Source: CAZIBG01 sp964536985
GTDB taxonomy: Bacteria; Patescibacteriota; Saccharimonadia; Saccharimonadales; AWTP1-31
Assembly: GCA_964536985.1 (NCBI GenBank)
Contig: CAZIBG010000004.1
Coordinates: 1 to 64,000 of the forward strand
Reading direction: 5' to 3'
Length of the DNA: 64,000 bases
The notes below the pieces were generated by a model, which was not told the DNA's origin, made no database searches, and saw nothing but the letters and a program-made list of their open reading frames with translations. Below are positions 1 to 6,785 of this stretch, piece by piece. Position numbers and translations under genes: made by a program. Positions within the stretch are counted from its first letter, which is position 1. Each line of letters begins with the position of its first letter.

Positions 1-60
1 ACTTCTTAGTACCTAGTTTGCCTGTATTGGCCTTACTTGTCAATAGTCTTACAGCAGCGG

Positions 61-792
61 TCAGTCTCGCAGTTTTGCCGACACGAGTGCATGTTCTATG
101 GCAAATTTAGCACCTGGCCTGGAAAGAATGTGTGCTTTTACCATAGAAATGCCGCCTTCATAACGCCTCATCATGGCTGGTGCAGAGTCATTACCAAAAG
201 CAAGAACTTCCTCAGGGTGATCATAGCCGGTCTCAGGGTCTGTATATTCGTCGAATCCCAATCCAATCAGCGAAGCTCCAACCCCAACTGATTCGTCAAA
301 AACATATGCAGTAGTATGTAGTCCTTCTCCTTGCTGACTTAAGGAAAGAAAGCCAAGTGTCTCTGCTATGCCGTTTCCCTGATAATCCGGATCAACAACG
401 AGTTCCCTGAAGTTTATAAATGATCGGGCAATAAATCGCTTAGCAGCCGCTTCTACGATGCCGCCTGATACGTTATGGGCCGCATATGCATAGCCAATTG
501 GCGCATCACCATCATAGGCGATTGCCATGGTAGGAGAATAAAACCAGCTTGGACGCATGTGATCTGAGTTGCGCGCGGCTTTGGTAGGTTTTTGTCTCGA
601 CTCTCTGAATGCATCGACGGATTTTGAAGACAATAGGTTCGAAACTTCATATAAAGATCTGTCGGGTAACGAAGCTAAAAAACCTCTTTCAGCGAGCTCT
701 CGCAATGCTTTCCATCGTGTATCATCCTTGATCGACTTTGGATCTTTTAACTCGAAACGTAAATCTTCAACATTGAACCCGTTTACCGGCAT
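61..792 (-). CDS. GNAT-family N-acetyltransferase
   Basis: Probable acyl-CoA-dependent N-acetyltransferase; the substrate cannot be told. The 243 aa protein has a GNAT motif A in its middle (VDPDYQGNGIAETL, the Q/R-x-x-G-x-G/A acetyl-CoA loop), preceded by a strand (FINFRELVV) as in the GNAT fold. The first ~90 residues are charged, match no domain I recognise, and make it longer than a minimal 150 aa GNAT. The start is supported by a good Shine-Dalgarno (AAAGGGAG). It lies downstream of clpP on the same strand but has its own possible promoter (TTAGCA, 18 nt, TATAAA at 818-847), whose -10 sits inside a small inverted repeat (ggtat-tttt-atacc, 812-825). Confidence 0.75.
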   Translation of the reverse strand: MPVNGFNVEDLRFELKDPKSIKDDTRWKALRELAERGFLASLPDRSLYEVSNLLSSKSVDAFRESRQKPTKAARNSDHMRPSWFYSPTMAIAYDGDAPIGYAYAAHNVSGGIVEAAAKRFIARSFINFRELVVDPDYQGNGIAETLGFLSLSQQGEGLHTTAYVFDESVGVGASLIGLGFDEYTDPETGYDHPEEVLAFGNDSAPAMMRRYEGGISMVKAHILSRPGAKFAIEHALVSAKLRD

Positions 793-817
793 AAGAACTC
801 CCTTTAGAATTGGTATT

Positions 818-847
818 TTTATACCACAGATCTTGTCGTATTGCTAA
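818..847 (-). promoter_or_regulatory. Putative promoter of the GNAT gene
   Basis: TTAGCA (842-847) and TATAAA (818-823) separated by 18 nt, reading toward the GNAT gene. The -10 overlaps a perfect 5-bp inverted repeat at 812-825. Confidence 0.4.
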
Positions 848-849
848 GT

Positions 850-1458
850 TTAACTCTTTAGGCTTGAGACGATCTTGTCGACAATACCATATTCGAGGGC
901 TTCTTTAGCGCTAAGCCACTTGTCGCGTTCCATGTCCTCATGAATCTTGGCTGGTTTCTGCCCGGTATTCTTAGCCATAATTTCTTCTAGCATCTTTTTA
1001 ACACGTAGGCTTTCGCGGAGGTCGATCTCTTGGTCGGTAACTTTACCGCGAGTACCGCTGCTTGGCTGGTGAACCATGACAGTGGCGTTCGGTAGGATAA
1101 TACGCTTCCCTTTAGTGCCAGAGCTCAGCAAGAAAGCTGCAGCTGATGCTTGGATACCGATACCTACAGTTTGGACGTCGTTGCTGATGTACTGCATAGT
1201 GTCATAGATGGCCATGGCGTCATACACGCTACCACCTGGGCTGTTGATATAGAACTGGATATCCTTTTTAGGATCTTCGGCATGTAGGAAAAGTAGTTGG
1301 GCCACGATGACATTTGCGGTGTGTTCGTTTACACCATCGCCAAGGAAGATGATACGGTCTTTAAGTAATCGGCTATAGATGTCGTAGGCTCGTTCGACAC
1401 GACCGTCATTCTCGATAACGGTTGGTACAAGTGTGGAGTAGTTAGTTGGATTGCTCAT
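850..1458 (-). CDS. clpP: ATP-dependent Clp protease proteolytic subunit ClpP
   Basis: Serine peptidase that forms the tetradecameric chamber of Clp proteases and works with an AAA+ unfoldase such as the ClpC encoded at 17505-19976. With the start at 1458 it is 202 aa, the family length. The catalytic triad is visible as S105 (QASAAAF), H130 (VMVHQP) and D175 (KIHEDMERD). A longer reading frame runs up to 1506, but that extension would cover the CIRCE operator and the promoter; the ATG at 1458 lies 7 nt after the -10, so I choose it and predict a leaderless message. It follows tig and a small unknown gene on the same strand, so it can also be read through from the tig promoter. Confidence 0.97.
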   Translation of the reverse strand: MSNPTNYSTLVPTVIENDGRVERAYDIYSRLLKDRIIFLGDGVNEHTANVIVAQLLFLHAEDPKKDIQFYINSPGGSVYDAMAIYDTMQYISNDVQTVGIGIQASAAAFLLSSGTKGKRIILPNATVMVHQPSSGTRGKVTDQEIDLRESLRVKKMLEEIMAKNTGQKPAKIHEDMERDKWLSAKEALEYGIVDKIVSSLKS

Positions 1459-1465
1459 ACCAATA

Positions 1466-1493
1466 ATTGTACGCCAATATTGGCACTCGTCAA
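1466..1493 (-). promoter_or_regulatory. clpP promoter inside the CIRCE element
   Basis: -35 TTGACG (1488-1493) and -10 TACAAT (1466-1471) with 16 nt between. The -35 falls in the centre of the CIRCE repeat and the -10 ends 7 nt before the ATG at 1458. Confidence 0.75.
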
Positions 1494-1506
1494 GCGTGAG
1501 TGCCAA
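1480..1506. promoter_or_regulatory. CIRCE-type operator (HrcA site) of clpP
   Basis: Perfect inverted repeat TTGGCACTC-N9-GAGTGCCAA, the 9-9-9 architecture of CIRCE (family consensus TTAGCACTC-N9-GAGTGCTAA). It overlaps the clpP -35. HrcA is the known CIRCE repressor; hrcA itself is not in this window. Confidence 0.85.
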
Positions 1507-1512
1507 CGCAAA

Positions 1513-1824
1513 CTAATTAGCCATTGCTGGTTGTCTGTGGAAGGGGTTTTCGGGTATTCGGACAAAGTGGTTAATGACATATTTTGCACGATTGTTAATA
1601 CCAGCATCTCGTGCAAACGCAGCAATGACCACGGCTGATCCACGGTGACTTAGTGTTGCTTGGTGATCGCCAGCTGCTTTGACCGCTTCCATGTTGTTGC
1701 AGTCAGCGGCAAATTCTGGTACGACATCAACATACAAACCCAGTTCAGTCAGGGCAAAGTCAATTTCAAACAAATTATGTAGCGTAACGGTGTGCTGACC
1801 GTCTGGTTGTCGGTTCGGGTTCAT
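1513..1824 (-). CDS. Small conserved-position protein between tig and clpP
   Basis: 103 aa, family not recognised. It starts 4 nt after the trigger factor stop and ends just upstream of the clpP operator, so it belongs to the tig transcript. The sequence is soluble-looking, with no signal peptide or membrane segment; it has one Cys, and a C-terminal tail rich in Pro/His/Asn. The first half has an acidic, hydrophobic stretch (residues ~15-45) that could form a helical or alpha/beta core. No catalytic motif is evident. Position suggests a link with protein folding or turnover, but that is only context. Confidence 0.7.
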   Translation of the reverse strand: MNPNRQPDGQHTVTLHNLFEIDFALTELGLYVDVVPEFAADCNNMEAVKAAGDHQATLSHRGSAVVIAAFARDAGINNRAKYVINHFVRIPENPFHRQPAMAN

Positions 1825-1828
1825 GTCT

Positions 1829-3112
1829 CTATTTCTTGGTTGCGTAGTCTACCAGTTTGGCAACGATCTTTTCGCTACGGATACGAGCTGCGATGTCTTG
1901 TCGACCTTCTGGTTTATCGAGTTCTGCTTGCATGGTAGGATCTTGGTACTGACCTTTAAGGAGAGCAATTCGGACTTCAAGTTCTTCTGGAGTGACATCG
2001 ATTTTTTCTTTGTCGCCGATTGCACCTATCATGATGCCGATCTTAACTTGCTCTACAGCGTCTTTACGATTGCGGTCGCGGTGTTCTTCTTCAGTTACGC
2101 CTTCGCCGTCAAGGTGTTCTTGCCAGGTTTGACCACGGTACATTAGATTCTGCTTTTCCTCTTGCTCCATTCGCATAATCTGGTCATTAACGATGGCGTC
2201 AGGTACGGCTACCTTGGTTTTTTCAGCTACTTCTCGGAGTAAGTCGGTTTCAAAACGGCGGTCGAGTTCGTTCTGTTTTTCGATAGAAAGTTGTCGCTTA
2301 ATGTCTTCCTTGAGGTCCTTGAGGGTATTAAATGGACCGGCTTTGGTGGCAAACTCTTCATCGACTTTCGGTAGAACCATTTCACTTATTTCTTTAGCGG
2401 TAATTGTGAAGGTCACTTTTTTACCCTGTAACGCAGCGACGCCGTAATCTTTAGGGAATGGAATGGTAAAGGTTTTTTCATCGCCTTTTTTGACACCAAC
2501 AACAGCTGGTTCAAATCCCGGAATAAATGAGTTAGAACCAAGCACAAGCGGGTAGTCTTTGCCATCGGCGCCATTAACTGGCTTGCCGTCTTCATCAACA
2601 CCCTTGAAGTCGATAACTACTTCGTCGCCGTTCTTTGCGGCACGTTCTACGGGCTTTTTGTCTGCTAAGCGACTACGCAGTGATTCGATAACTTCGTTAA
2701 CCTGGGCAGCTTCGATCTTTACCGCCTCTTTGGTCTTTTTGATCTTTGTGTAATCAGGAAGTGTAACTTCGCCTAAAACGTCTACAGTGACTTCAAATTC
2801 AAATGTAGTGAATGGCACAAACTTTTTGAGGTTTACTTCTGGCTGGCTTACCGCTCGGATGTTTTCTTTGCTAATAGCCTGTGTGTAGTAGTGGTTTAGG
2901 ACGGCGTCGATAAACTCGGACTGAAGCATTTGCTGGTCAAGATTCTTTTCGATCAGTTCAATGGGCGCTTTTCCAGCACGGAATCCGGCGACTTTAACGG
3001 ATGAGCCAAGATTTTTAACAGTTGATGTTTTGATTTTATCGAGCGTAGCTTGGTCGGCAGTAATCGCCAAAGTGACGTTGGTATCTGAATTATGAGTAAG
3101 TTTTATTTGCAT
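1829..3112 (-). CDS. tig: Trigger factor (ribosome-associated chaperone, PPIase)
   Basis: Ribosome-bound chaperone that shields nascent chains. The N-terminal ribosome-binding signature is present as GFRAGKAP near residue 45. A central FKBP-like PPIase domain follows (GDEVVIDFKG...DYPLVLGSNSFIPGFE, ~160-240), then a long helical C-terminal arm rich in charged residues. The total of about 427 aa is normal. The open frame extends to a TTG at 3121, but the ATG at 3112 follows a TATAAT by 8 nt, so that ATG is preferred. First gene of the tig/small ORF/clpP block. Confidence 0.95.
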   Translation of the reverse strand: MQIKLTHNSDTNVTLAITADQATLDKIKTSTVKNLGSSVKVAGFRAGKAPIELIEKNLDQQMLQSEFIDAVLNHYYTQAISKENIRAVSQPEVNLKKFVPFTTFEFEVTVDVLGEVTLPDYTKIKKTKEAVKIEAAQVNEVIESLRSRLADKKPVERAAKNGDEVVIDFKGVDEDGKPVNGADGKDYPLVLGSNSFIPGFEPAVVGVKKGDEKTFTIPFPKDYGVAALQGKKVTFTITAKEISEMVLPKVDEEFATKAGPFNTLKDLKEDIKRQLSIEKQNELDRRFETDLLREVAEKTKVAVPDAIVNDQIMRMEQEEKQNLMYRGQTWQEHLDGEGVTEEEHRDRNRKDAVEQVKIGIMIGAIGDKEKIDVTPEELEVRIALLKGQYQDPTMQAELDKPEGRQDIAARIRSEKIVAKLVDYATKK

Positions 3113-3120
3113 AGACTGCA

Positions 3121-3149
3121 ATTATACATATATTAGGAACTATTTACCA
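3121..3149 (-). promoter_or_regulatory. tig promoter
   Basis: TATAAT at 3121-3126 directly preceded by TG, with a weak -35 (TGGTAA, 3144-3149) at 17 nt. It ends 8 nt before the tig ATG, giving an essentially leaderless mRNA. Confidence 0.6.
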
Positions 3150-3160
3150 CTGTTTGTAGA

Positions 3161-3189
3161 TTGAATGATACTAATAAATATTGTATAAT
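3161..3189 (+). promoter_or_regulatory. Promoter of the 225 aa unknown gene
   Basis: TTGAAT (3161-3166), 17 nt, TATAAT (3184-3189). The ATG begins 7 nt after the -10, so the transcript should start at or next to the initiation codon. Confidence 0.7.
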
Positions 3190-3196
3190 ATAGTTA

Positions 3197-3874
3197 ATGC
3201 CAAAAAATATTACACATGAGTTTAGTCTTGTTACGTTCGGCGGTAATGTCCAGCTGCCAGTAACACAAGCCGATGGCGTTCAGTACTTTGGTCATTACGA
3301 CGAGTTCCTGTCTGGCGAGCCATTCCTACATCTTGCTGATGGTTTTACCTACAGGGATATCGACACAGCTATAAGTAACAACGCGCCTGACGTACTGATC
3401 ACAAGAAATATGACGGGATTTATTGGAGTCTACGGTAATACTGTCGTTAAGTATTCGACCGGAAATGTACTTAGAACTGCGCTAAACACGCTAGCTATGA
3501 AGCACGTCCTAGATTATATGAGGCTGTCAGATCCACTAGCGCCTCAAGTACCGCATATTCTAGGTGGATATTCGAGCCCGTCTGGTGGAATTACTGTCTC
3601 AGAATACGTAGAGACCCTCGGTGCAATTGAGGATCAGCCAATAGAAGTAAAAGAAGCATTCCAGGTTGGCAAAGCTGCCAGAATAGAACTGTACCAAAAG
3701 GCGGCACACATGGCAGGCATATCTGATGATGGCGGCTTTAATGACACTTCAGAATCTACTGCTCTAGCATATGCCCCTGATGCACTAACCAGCCCGCTGA
3801 GCAGGTTGGTTAGATTTACCTTTGATAGCCTTACTGGTTCACCAAAAGATCTTACAACAATGTCAGGCAACTAA
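3197..3874 (+). CDS. Protein of unknown function (225 aa)
   Basis: I do not recognise this family. It is a soluble-looking 225 aa protein without signal peptide or membrane helix; residues ~60-80 (DVLITRNMTGFIGVYGNTVVKY) look like beta strands and the rest is mixed helix. The start is fixed by a strong promoter whose -10 ends 7 nt upstream. It is convergent with hisS: the two stop codons overlap (this stop at 3872-3874, hisS stop at 3871-3873). No functional neighbour on its own strand. Confidence 0.7.
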   Translation: MPKNITHEFSLVTFGGNVQLPVTQADGVQYFGHYDEFLSGEPFLHLADGFTYRDIDTAISNNAPDVLITRNMTGFIGVYGNTVVKYSTGNVLRTALNTLAMKHVLDYMRLSDPLAPQVPHILGGYSSPSGGITVSEYVETLGAIEDQPIEVKEAFQVGKAARIELYQKAAHMAGISDDGGFNDTSESTALAYAPDALTSPLSRLVRFTFDSLTGSPKDLTTMSGN

Positions 3875-5178
3875 ACTGTTCGAGAATCGAGAACAGTGCT
3901 GATAATCCGTTCAGGACTGAGTGTCTGCTCTTGTTCACTGGTTAGATCTTTTAGGTTGTAGCGACCCTCAGTAAGTTCCTCTTCGCCAATAAAAAGTGCA
4001 TAGCGGATGTTGTTCTTTACGGCATTCTTGATCTTCTTATCTACCTTGCGATCAGACGCATCTACTGCAATGGTCAGTCCTTCTGTCCTCAATGTCGAAA
4101 GAAGCTTTTGTGCTTGCGGATATACATCGCCTACCAACACAGCATAAACTTCGGTTTCAGATGACAGTTTAGGTAGTAAATCGTGCGATTCTAGGAAGTT
4201 AGCAAACGTCACATCACCAACGCCAAAGCCAATGGTCGGAACCGGATCAACGCCGAATAGGCCTACAAGCCCATTGTAGCGACCTCCACCAGCCATGGAT
4301 CGATTGTTTTCCGGATCTGTGTCAGTTACTTCAAAGACTATGCCAGTGTAGTAGTCAAAGCCACGCATGATAGTGATATCGAAAACGGCATTGGTAATGC
4401 TGCTATCCTCAAGCAGGTTAAGCAGTGTCACAAGTTGTAGCGCGGGTGCACTGGCCAAGACTTGTTCTGGTAGATCGGACAGTCGCTTAACTTCTAGAAC
4501 GGCAAATAGTTTTTCACTAGTGCCATCTTCTTTTTGTGATGGCGCCAGCATAGCATCTGCCGAAGAGACAAATTCGGCTCGTGGCATTTTGTGCATTCGA
4601 TCAATGAGCTTAGAGAGTGTGTAGGACTGAACTTCGTTAAGACCAAGGTAGTCGTTCATGATGAAGTTCATTAGTTCACGACTGTTAATGTTGATGGTAT
4701 ACATGCTCCGTTTAGCGCCAAATTCCTGGAGAAGTTGGTCGGCAATCAGAATGATTTCGTGTTCTGCTTCGATGCCTTCGACTCCGAACATATCGACGTT
4801 CAGTTGCCAGTGTTCGCGAAGCCGACCACGCTGTGCTCGTTCATAGCGCCATAGATTAGGTATGCTATACCAGCGTGCAGGATAGGCAAGTTCCTGCCGT
4901 CTGCCGGCAATCATACGGCTAACAGTTGGCGTCATCTCTGGACGAATGACTACTTCTCTGCCGCCTCGATCCGTAAAGCTATACGTCTGTTCGCTGACGA
5001 TTTCTTCGCCTGACTTAGCTTTGTACAATTCCATGCTTTCCAGCATTGGTGCATCGTATTCTTCGTAACCGAAACGTTCAACGGCTTTGCGCCAGGTGTT
5101 TAGTATGTATTTTTGTAAGCGCTTATCTTCTGGGTAAAAATCTCGAGCGCCTTTGTAGGGTTGTGTTGAAAGTGACAT
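3871..5178 (-). CDS. hisS: Histidyl-tRNA synthetase
   Basis: Class II synthetase charging tRNA-His. At 435 aa it has the expected length. Motif 2 is visible as YERAQRGRLREHWQLN, the histidine-specific HisA loop as RGFDYYTGIVFE and HisB/motif 3 as AGGGRYNGL...GFGVGD; a C-terminal anticodon-binding domain follows (EVYAVLVGDVYPQAQ to the end). Start supported by AGGAG 6 nt before the ATG. The 230 bases upstream hold a promoter, a His-rich leader ORF and a terminator, so expression is probably set by attenuation in response to charged tRNA-His. Confidence 0.97.
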   Translation of the reverse strand: MSLSTQPYKGARDFYPEDKRLQKYILNTWRKAVERFGYEEYDAPMLESMELYKAKSGEEIVSEQTYSFTDRGGREVVIRPEMTPTVSRMIAGRRQELAYPARWYSIPNLWRYERAQRGRLREHWQLNVDMFGVEGIEAEHEIILIADQLLQEFGAKRSMYTININSRELMNFIMNDYLGLNEVQSYTLSKLIDRMHKMPRAEFVSSADAMLAPSQKEDGTSEKLFAVLEVKRLSDLPEQVLASAPALQLVTLLNLLEDSSITNAVFDITIMRGFDYYTGIVFEVTDTDPENNRSMAGGGRYNGLVGLFGVDPVPTIGFGVGDVTFANFLESHDLLPKLSSETEVYAVLVGDVYPQAQKLLSTLRTEGLTIAVDASDRKVDKKIKNAVKNNIRYALFIGEEELTEGRYNLKDLTSEQEQTLSPERIISTVLDSRTV

Positions 5179-5205
5179 ATATCTCCTATTATAGCTTAGT
5201 TAGAA

Positions 5206-5231
5206 TATAAAAACGCCGGGTGATCCGGCGT
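5206..5231 (-). terminator. Attenuator terminator in the hisS leader
   Basis: Read on the minus strand: stem ACGCCGG / CCGGCGT (5213-5231) with a 5-nt loop, followed by a run of Ts and then ATATT. It lies between the leader ORF and hisS, so it ends the leader transcript rather than a full gene. The 5' arm and loop can alternatively pair with bases at the end of the leader ORF (TGATC with GATCA, and GG with CC). Confidence 0.75.
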
Positions 5232-5259
5232 CTGATTGTTTGTTTAGGACAAAGAGAAA

Positions 5260-5316
5260 CTAACCGATCAACTCCGGCAAAATATGGATATGATGGTTAG
5301 TATTTTCAAATAACAT
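5260..5316 (-). CDS. hisS leader peptide (His-rich, 18 aa)
   Basis: Short ORF reading MLFENTNHHIHILPELIG then TAG. Three of 18 codons are His (CAT), clustered as CAT-CAT-ATC-CAT, whereas His is normally near 2 percent of residues. The ATG is 6 nt after a TATAAA, so translation would be leaderless. It is followed by an intrinsic terminator and then hisS, the arrangement of ribosome-mediated attenuators such as the enterobacterial his leader. That it is translated is inference. Confidence 0.7.
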   Translation of the reverse strand: MLFENTNHHIHILPELIG

Positions 5317-5322
5317 AACTAT

Positions 5323-5351
5323 TTTATATCATATCGGATGTTGTCTTACAA
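5323..5351 (-). promoter_or_regulatory. Promoter of the hisS leader
   Basis: TTGTAA (5346-5351), 17 nt, TATAAA (5323-5328). Transcription starting about 7 nt downstream would begin at the leader peptide ATG (5316). Confidence 0.65.
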
Positions 5352-5353
5352 GA

Positions 5354-5382
5354 TTGCATAGCCCTATTGCGGGGTGCATAAT
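5354..5382 (+). promoter_or_regulatory. Promoter of the 226 aa membrane protein gene
   Basis: TTGCAT (5354-5359), 17 nt, CATAAT (5377-5382) preceded by TG. Its -35 lies 2 bp from the divergent hisS leader -35. Confidence 0.5.
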
Positions 5383-5411
5383 CAGTAGTAATAAATAAAG
5401 GAGTCCGAACT

Positions 5412-6092
5412 ATGGCAAAAGATACAACTGGCAAGCCAGTAAGTGCTTTTGATTTGTTTCCACAAAGCGTTAAACTAATTCGCGAGAATATTAAGTTATT
5501 CGCAATTGTTTATAGCGTCCCAATTCTCATGACACTATTACAGCTATTTAATAGTGGCGGTGATACCACGGTAGACACTACTACACTCGGAAACGTTAAC
5601 GCTGCAGCTGTTCTTGGCGTTAGTGCTGGCGTGGCAGCCGTTATTCTAGTTGTCGGCGGCATTCTAGAGGTCATGTCTCTTGGGTTGGAACTAGCTGTAG
5701 TAAAAGGTGTAAAGACAGACCTCGCTAAGCTATGGGAACTAACCAGGAAGTACTTCTTTAGGCTTATTGGCCTCGGGATAGTCGTCGCAGTAGTTGTGCT
5801 TGTAGGCTTCTTGCTGCTTATTGTCCCAGGCTTCTTTATGATCCGTAACTACCTACTCGCTCCATATTTTATGATCGACCAAGATCTGGGCATTATGGAT
5901 TCCATGAAGAAGAGTAAAGAGATGGCTCAGGCTAATTCTGGCGCAATCTGGGGATTGATTGGAGTCACTATCCTAATAGCGGTTGTTCCGAGCTTCCTTG
6001 GCACAATTGGAAGCGTCGCAGCTTCGCTACTTGGAATTGCATATTCTGTAGCACCAGCACTTCGTTATGTCGAGCTGAAAAAACTAGGTTAA
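5412..6092 (+). CDS. Polytopic membrane protein, unknown function
   Basis: 226 aa with about five hydrophobic segments (roughly residues 28-46, 66-90, 115-142 as a long or double segment, and 176-215) and a short polar N-terminus. The pattern (FDLFPQSVKLIRENIKLF ... RLIGLGIVVAVVVLVG ... VPGFFMIRNYLLAPYFMIDQDLGIMDSMKKS) resembles the YciC/DUF975/GDPD-membrane-domain type of family, in which a short motif after the central helix (here ~151-172) is conserved; I give this as a resemblance only. Strong Shine-Dalgarno AAAGGAG 8 nt before the ATG. Monocistronic, ended by the hairpin at 6113. Confidence 0.7.
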   Translation: MAKDTTGKPVSAFDLFPQSVKLIRENIKLFAIVYSVPILMTLLQLFNSGGDTTVDTTTLGNVNAAAVLGVSAGVAAVILVVGGILEVMSLGLELAVVKGVKTDLAKLWELTRKYFFRLIGLGIVVAVVVLVGFLLLIVPGFFMIRNYLLAPYFMIDQDLGIMDSMKKSKEMAQANSGAIWGLIGVTILIAVVPSFLGTIGSVAASLLGIAYSVAPALRYVELKKLG

Positions 6093-6112
6093 GGCCTTAT
6101 GAAATTAAAAGA

Positions 6113-6136
6113 ACCGGCTTCTGGCCGGTTTTTTTA
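6113..6136 (+). terminator. Bidirectional intrinsic terminator
   Basis: Stem AACCGGC / GCCGGTT with loop TTCTG and a run of seven Ts on the plus strand, serving the membrane protein gene. On the minus strand the hairpin follows the tRNA-Leu 3' end and is itself followed by CTTTTAATTT, so it can end that transcript too. Confidence 0.85.
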
Positions 6137-6139
6137 ATT

Positions 6140-6223
6140 GGTGCGGATGAAAGGACTTGAACCTTCACGCCTTGCGGCACTAGCTCCTAAGGCTAGCGTG
6201 TCTACCAATTCCACCACATCCGC
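6140..6223 (-). tRNA. tRNA-Leu (anticodon UAG)
   Basis: The minus strand folds as a class II tRNA: acceptor GCGGATG/CATCCGC, anticodon stem CTAGC/GCTAG with loop CTTAGGA (anticodon TAG), a long variable arm, a T-loop TTCAAGT and an encoded CCA. 84 nt including CCA. It lies 25 nt downstream of rsmD on the same strand and may be co-transcribed with it. Confidence 0.95.
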
Positions 6224-6248
6224 GTGAGCTTCGGTAACAGATGATATT

Positions 6249-6785
6249 CTATGATATTTTGCGGTAAAAAGCTAGCATAACCTCGCCATATGTTTTTGTA
6301 GTGATGAGTTCGTACATATCCGCCGGCAATCGAATATCGCCATGCGTTGGAAGGGAGTACACCAGCAGGCCACCGACTTTAGCATGTTTAGCCATTTTTT
6401 CGAGTACTGTTTCTTGTAATTTGTTATAGGGTGGGTCGCAAAATACAATGTCGAAACGTTCGGTGTTATTTCGGTATGACCAGGAACGGGCGTTTCCATG
6501 GAACATGCTAGTTTTATCCTCGAGCTTGAGCTTTTGTATGTTAGCCTCAATGACCTCATATGCATCACGGTCTTGTTCAATGATCATAGCGTGTGTAGCG
6601 CCGCGGCTGAGTGACTCAAATGCTAGTGCTCCACTGCCCGCAAATGCATCCAGAACCGTCAGGCCTGATATGTCTCCGAGTGTGTTGAATAGTGCCGTTC
6701 GGATCCGGTCTCCCATAGGGTGAGTTCTATGACCTTTTGGTGCCTCAAACTGTCTGCCGCCGAGTGATCCAGTTATGATTCTCAT
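6249..6785 (-). CDS. rsmD: 16S rRNA (guanine966-N2)-methyltransferase RsmD
   Basis: SAM-dependent methyltransferase of 16S rRNA. From the ATG at 6785 it is 178 aa and begins MRIITGSLGGRQFEAPKG, the characteristic RsmD N-terminus. The SAM-binding loop is VLDAFAGSGALAFE and the catalytic amino-methyltransferase motif is DPPY (FCDPPYNK). The frame is open to 6899, but the ATG at 6785 overlaps the upstream stop as ATGA, which together with homology decides the start. Last protein gene of the recG block, just before tRNA-Leu. Confidence 0.95.
   Translation of the reverse strand: MRIITGSLGGRQFEAPKGHRTHPMGDRIRTALFNTLGDISGLTVLDAFAGSGALAFESLSRGATHAMIIEQDRDAYEVIEANIQKLKLEDKTSMFHGNARSWSYRNNTERFDIVFCDPPYNKLQETVLEKMAKHAKVGGLLVYSLPTHGDIRLPADMYELITTKTYGEVMLAFYRKIS

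Noticed and set aside
812..825. Inverted repeat ggtat-tttt-atacc as terminator of clpP
   Set aside because: Only 5 A/T-rich pairs; it coincides with a -10 element instead.
1459..1506. N-terminal extension of ClpP up to 1506
   Set aside because: It would translate the CIRCE operator and promoter; homologs start near the ATG at 1458.
1823..2146. Plus-strand ORF of 107 aa antisense to tig
   Set aside because: Fully inside trigger factor on the other strand; hydrophobic, no ribosome site or promoter, and the tig reading is certain.
5317..5351. Possible T-box or other riboswitch for hisS
   Set aside because: No specifier loop, T-box sequence or long leader; the leader is only ~140 nt and explained by the leader ORF and terminator.
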